Shown: piece by piece, positions 61,000 through 64,000 of the stretch | Numbering within the stretch: position 1 is the first letter of the stretch | Layout: each line of letters begins with the position of its first letter | Assembly (NCBI RefSeq): GCF_003265705.1 | Contig: NW_020312859.1 | Span: 1,079,500 to 1,143,499, forward strand | Origin: Callorhinus ursinus | Lineage: Eukaryota > Chordata > Mammalia > Carnivora > Otariidae | Length of the DNA stretch: 64,000 nucleotides | Reading direction: 5' to 3' | The notes under the pieces: model-generated | The model's input: the letters and a program-made list of their open reading frames with translations, nothing else | Databases searched by the model: none | Told to the model about the DNA's origin: nothing | Program-made: the position numbers and the translations under genes

Positions 61000-62147
61000 A
61001 TATTGTAGTAAATAAATAAACAAATAAAAATTGTAAACTCTCCCCATGTCAGTCAATATATCTCTGCGTTATAATCTTTCGTGGGTACCTGATATATTCC
61101 CCACCTTATGGATTCCTACAAGCTCTTTTTTTTTTTTCTGTTTTTGTGGGTTTCTTAGATTTAGATTTTTGACAATGTGGTGCTGTTAACATAAGTAATA
61201 AGAAATGTACTTATACATGTGTCTTTAGATAATTATTTCTTTAGGTTGTCTTTCTAACAATAGAATTGATACATTAAAGTACATGCTCCTTTAAATCTTG
61301 GTACAGAGTGGCCTCCAAATTGTTTTATAAATTACATTCCAAATAGAAATTTATGAGAATGAACATTTTCCCAAACTTATGCCCACCCTGGATATCATTT
61401 TTCTTTATAATCTTTGCCAACTGTAAAGGCCAAAAAATGTATTTAAACATTTGCATTTTTTATTTGTGGTTTATCGGCTGCTTCCACATATTTATTCCTC
61501 ATTTGCATTTTCTCTTTTATTACTTTCCCCCTCCTATCCATCGATCATTTTTATGGTAGTGTGATCTTCTTATAAATGTGTAAGAGATAATTAAATGAAG
61601 TCAATAAACCATTCTTTCATATATTTAACAACTATATTGTCCAAGTGTGTGTTTACTTGATTTTTTTTTCTGAAAGTAAGGTTTTAAATTTTTCTAGAGT
61701 AAAAATCAACAGTCATTTTTTTATGGCTTGACAGCTTGCCATCCCTGCCCAGAGTTTAAATGTGAAAATTCTTTTATATTTTCTCTAGGCACTTGGTGGC
61801 TTACTGTTCAAATGTTAAATCAAGAGTTGATATGAAATTTATGTGTTATAATGTGTCCACACTAGAGAGGTAACCTTGCCCTCTCCTCCCATGACCCCTA
61901 GATTCTGAACGTGATTTCTTGACTGCTTCATTTCTCCCCTCCTCCCACAGTGCTCTACTTAGAAATTCCACCTTTATCGTGCTCTAAATTCTTGTGAGCT
62001 CTTGGGTACCTGTTCTTCAAAGGAGCAGGCAACGTTTAGGAAATACTCCAATTTTTTTTAAGTCCCGGCTTTTTTGCTAGGGTTTGTTTTGTTGTTTTTT
62101 TTTTCCAGATGAAATTTAGATGTGTTCTGTTAAGTAAAATAAAGCAA
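61000..62147. other. AT-rich intergenic stretch; no gene seen
   Basis: Short frames only. The part 61180-61560 has the look of an old L1 3' region, not certain. Confidence 0.45.
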
Positions 62148-62250
62148 AAGGAAGGAAGGAAGGAAGGAAGAGAGGAAGGGAGGGAGGGAGGGAGGGAGGG
62201 AGGGAGAGAGGGAGGGAGGGAGGGAGGAGGGGAGGGAGGGAAGAAAGAAG
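62148..62250. repeat. Polypurine tract, (GGAA)n then (GGGA)n
   Basis: About 100 bases of pure purine on the plus strand: GGAA units, then repeated GAGGGAGGG. It has many GGG runs about 1 base apart, able in principle to form G-quadruplex or triplex DNA. Likely length-polymorphic. Confidence 0.95.
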
Positions 62251-62429
62251 TCACATCACTCAAGTTATTAAGATTCTGATTGGAATTTTTTTAAAGAATA
62301 TTGAGTTTTCCCATCTAGGACAACAAATATGTGTCTTTAAAATACAATATGTGTCACATCTTTAATGTCACACAGTAGAGTGTAATAGTTTCTTTTGTGT
62401 AATTCTGCCAAATTCTTGTTTTTTATTTT

Positions 62430-62530
62430 TTTTTGAGTGTAGTTGACACACAATGTTGTATTAGTTTCAAGTGTACAGCATAGTGATTCCACAGGTTTCT
62501 ACGTTATGCTGTGCTTCCCACAAGTGTAGC
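62430..62530 (+). mobile_element. L1 3'-UTR fragment
   Basis: GTGTAGTTGACACACAATGT and AGTGTACAGCATAGTGATTC are common L1 3' text. Confidence 0.6.
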
Positions 62531-62689
62531 TAAATTCTTGTTAACCTAGTCCTAGACACTGAATGCTACTGTCAATGGAACTCACTTCCTATTACCATCA
62601 TTCTTATGTGGCATAAGAGAAACAATTGATATAAGAGTATATTGACCGGCACATCATCTTAATCATGGGATCAAAGAAATATTACCAAA

Positions 62690-63345
62690 AATGGGACAAA
62701 TGAACATCATGTATATGAAACTGATCCGATGTGATTTACTAAGAAGAATATAACATCCCTTATGTAGAATTTCTGCCAAGAAATGTGATAACCTGAATCT
62801 GTGAGGAAACAGACAAACCCAAACGAAAGAACATTCTTCACAACAACTGCTCTGTTCTCTTCAAAACAGCCACTGCCACAAAAGACAGACAAAGGCTGAG
62901 GAGCTAGATTAAAAGACTCTAAATAGTTTGACAACTGGATCTAATGAATGATTCTGAATTGGATCCTGGATCAGGAAAAAAAAATGTTATAGAGGCTATT
63001 ATTGAGACAATGAGTGAAGTTTGATTATATGGTCTGCATATTAGATAACATTTCAGTGTTCGATTTCTTGGGTTTGATCGTTGTGTGGTAGTTACCTAAA
63101 AGAATGCCCTTGTTGTTAGGAGATGCACACTGAAGTGCTAGGGATGACAGTTCATGTCTGCAGCTTACGCTCAAATGGTGAGGATGAGAAGATGGGGAGA
63201 GAGAAATTGAGAATTGCATATTTGGCAAAATATTAACAATTGGCGAATCTAAATGGTTTCCAGGTGTTCATGCAGAATGAAATGTGCCCGCAACCTTTCT
63301 GTAAGTTTGAAATTTTTCCAAAATAAAAAGGTTAAAACGGTCAGA
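62690..63345 (+). mobile_element. Old repeat ending in L1-like 3' text
   Basis: GTCTGCATATTAGATAACAT, GTAAGTTTGAAATTTTTCC and AAAATAAAAAGGTTAAAA match a familiar mammalian repeat 3' end. The family was not fixed. Confidence 0.45.
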
Positions 63346-63839
63346 AAATGAAAAGAATCAAAATAACATATTGAATTTTTAGGGTCCTGTTTTAACAAAA
63401 GTATCACCTAACATGGTCATCTCCGGGAGGGGAGATTATGAGGGCTGTCCTTGATCAGATCTTCCTTTGATTTTTGTGTATCTGTTGTTTTATCTACAAT
63501 TTTAGTGGTACTTCAAAACCCAGTTTTGAGTGGAAGCGATTTTTGCATTCCTGGGAGAAAACTGGCTGGTGGTGGGCACCAATCTTTTACCATATTGCTG
63601 GGCTTTATTCTCTAGTACTTTAGTTAAAATTTTATGTTTTCATGTGTGCAGTTGATATCTACCCTTCCTTCTCAGGGTCACTTTGAGTCTAAAGAGACCC
63701 TGGTCGTAGGAACCCGTGGAACCGGGTTCAGATTCCTAATCCAGGGGTCATGGAGGAACCAGGGCTCCAAACAAAAGTAAAGATGATTTTGGACAAATAA
63801 CCCAATTCACCAGATAAGGCAGGGACTCTTCCGACATTC

Positions 63840-64000
63840 CCTAAAACGGGGCGCGGAGACTTATGGGAAACGAAGTCCCGAATTCGATGGATTACCGGCC
63901 GGAGAGCCCAGGGAACCTGTCCCTCGCAACTCCTTCTGCGCATGTGCAGTTCTTCCTCATTGTTCGCCCGCTTCCTTGTCTCCGGCTTCGCCCCGCAGGT
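63840..64000 (+). promoter_or_regulatory. CpG-rich promoter, sister of the one at 5950
   Basis: It contains CTTATGGGAAACGAAGTCC (63860-63878, ZNF143-like on the minus strand) and CTTCTGCGCATGTGC (63933-63947, NRF1-like). The order matches the promoter at 5988-6074, with 73 bp against 72 bp spacing. The window ends in CCCCGCAGGT, which could be an exon end plus donor on the plus strand. The likely target is a KRAB-ZNF gene to the right. Service to the minus-strand genes cannot be excluded. Confidence 0.72.

Noticed and set aside
62036..62263. Proline/serine repeat protein (PPSLPPSLPPS)
   Set aside because: Translation of the polypurine microsatellite, not a gene.

Overview
The window is nuclear DNA from a carnivoran mammal, probably Caniformia. 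About forty copies of the carnivore tRNA-derived SINE (SINEC type) are scattered over both strands. They are recognised by a GGCGCCTGGGTGGCTCAG head, a CT-rich middle and an (AAATA)nAAATCTT tail. Carnivore-type L1 3' ends, MIR, L2, MER5A, Tigger2 and MaLR LTRs fit the same picture. No prokaryotic-style gene, operon, CRISPR array or tRNA gene was seen.

Region by region. (1) 1-1000: a 40-bp tandem repeat at the edge, then a clean last exon (394-705, +) of a thyrotropin-releasing-hormone-receptor-like GPCR covering TM6, TM7 and the tail. (2) 5950-6420: a CpG-rich promoter with a ZNF143-like site and an NRF1-like site. (3) 8602-17772 (+): a KRAB zinc-finger gene that I recognise as ZNF334. Its start exon, KRAB-A and KRAB-B are open, but the finger exon is broken by a 1-base deletion, a SINE, stops and lost Cys/His residues. 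Its first intron holds an RPS3A retrocopy. (4) 19641-20571 (-): an EXOSC8 retrocopy with a 15-bp target-site duplication. (5) 20.6-25 kb: old L1 and LTR debris. (6) 26708-35826 (-): a second KRAB zinc-finger gene with perfect 127-nt KRAB-A and 96-nt KRAB-B exons and 13 finger positions, interrupted only by one extra A in a homopolymer. (7) 42220-50045 (-): a paralogue of that gene, clearly dead. (8) 50-63 kb: old L1 remnants and SINEs. (9) 63840-64000: a second CpG promoter with the same two motifs, in the same order and almost the same spacing as the first, probably for a gene beyond the right edge.

The window is therefore part of a small, decaying KRAB-ZNF cluster next to a TRH-receptor-like gene. 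KRAB-ZNF proteins silence chromatin by recruiting TRIM28 (KAP1) to sites bound by their finger arrays, often in transposable elements. Of the three genes here, only the middle one could still make a long finger protein, and only if its A8 run is really A7 or is an allele. The most interesting signals are the TRH-receptor-like exon, the KRAB-only reading frame left by ZNF334, the matched promoters 58 kb apart, and the single-base lesion in an otherwise intact zinc-finger gene. Family names come from recall and pattern recognition; no database search was run.
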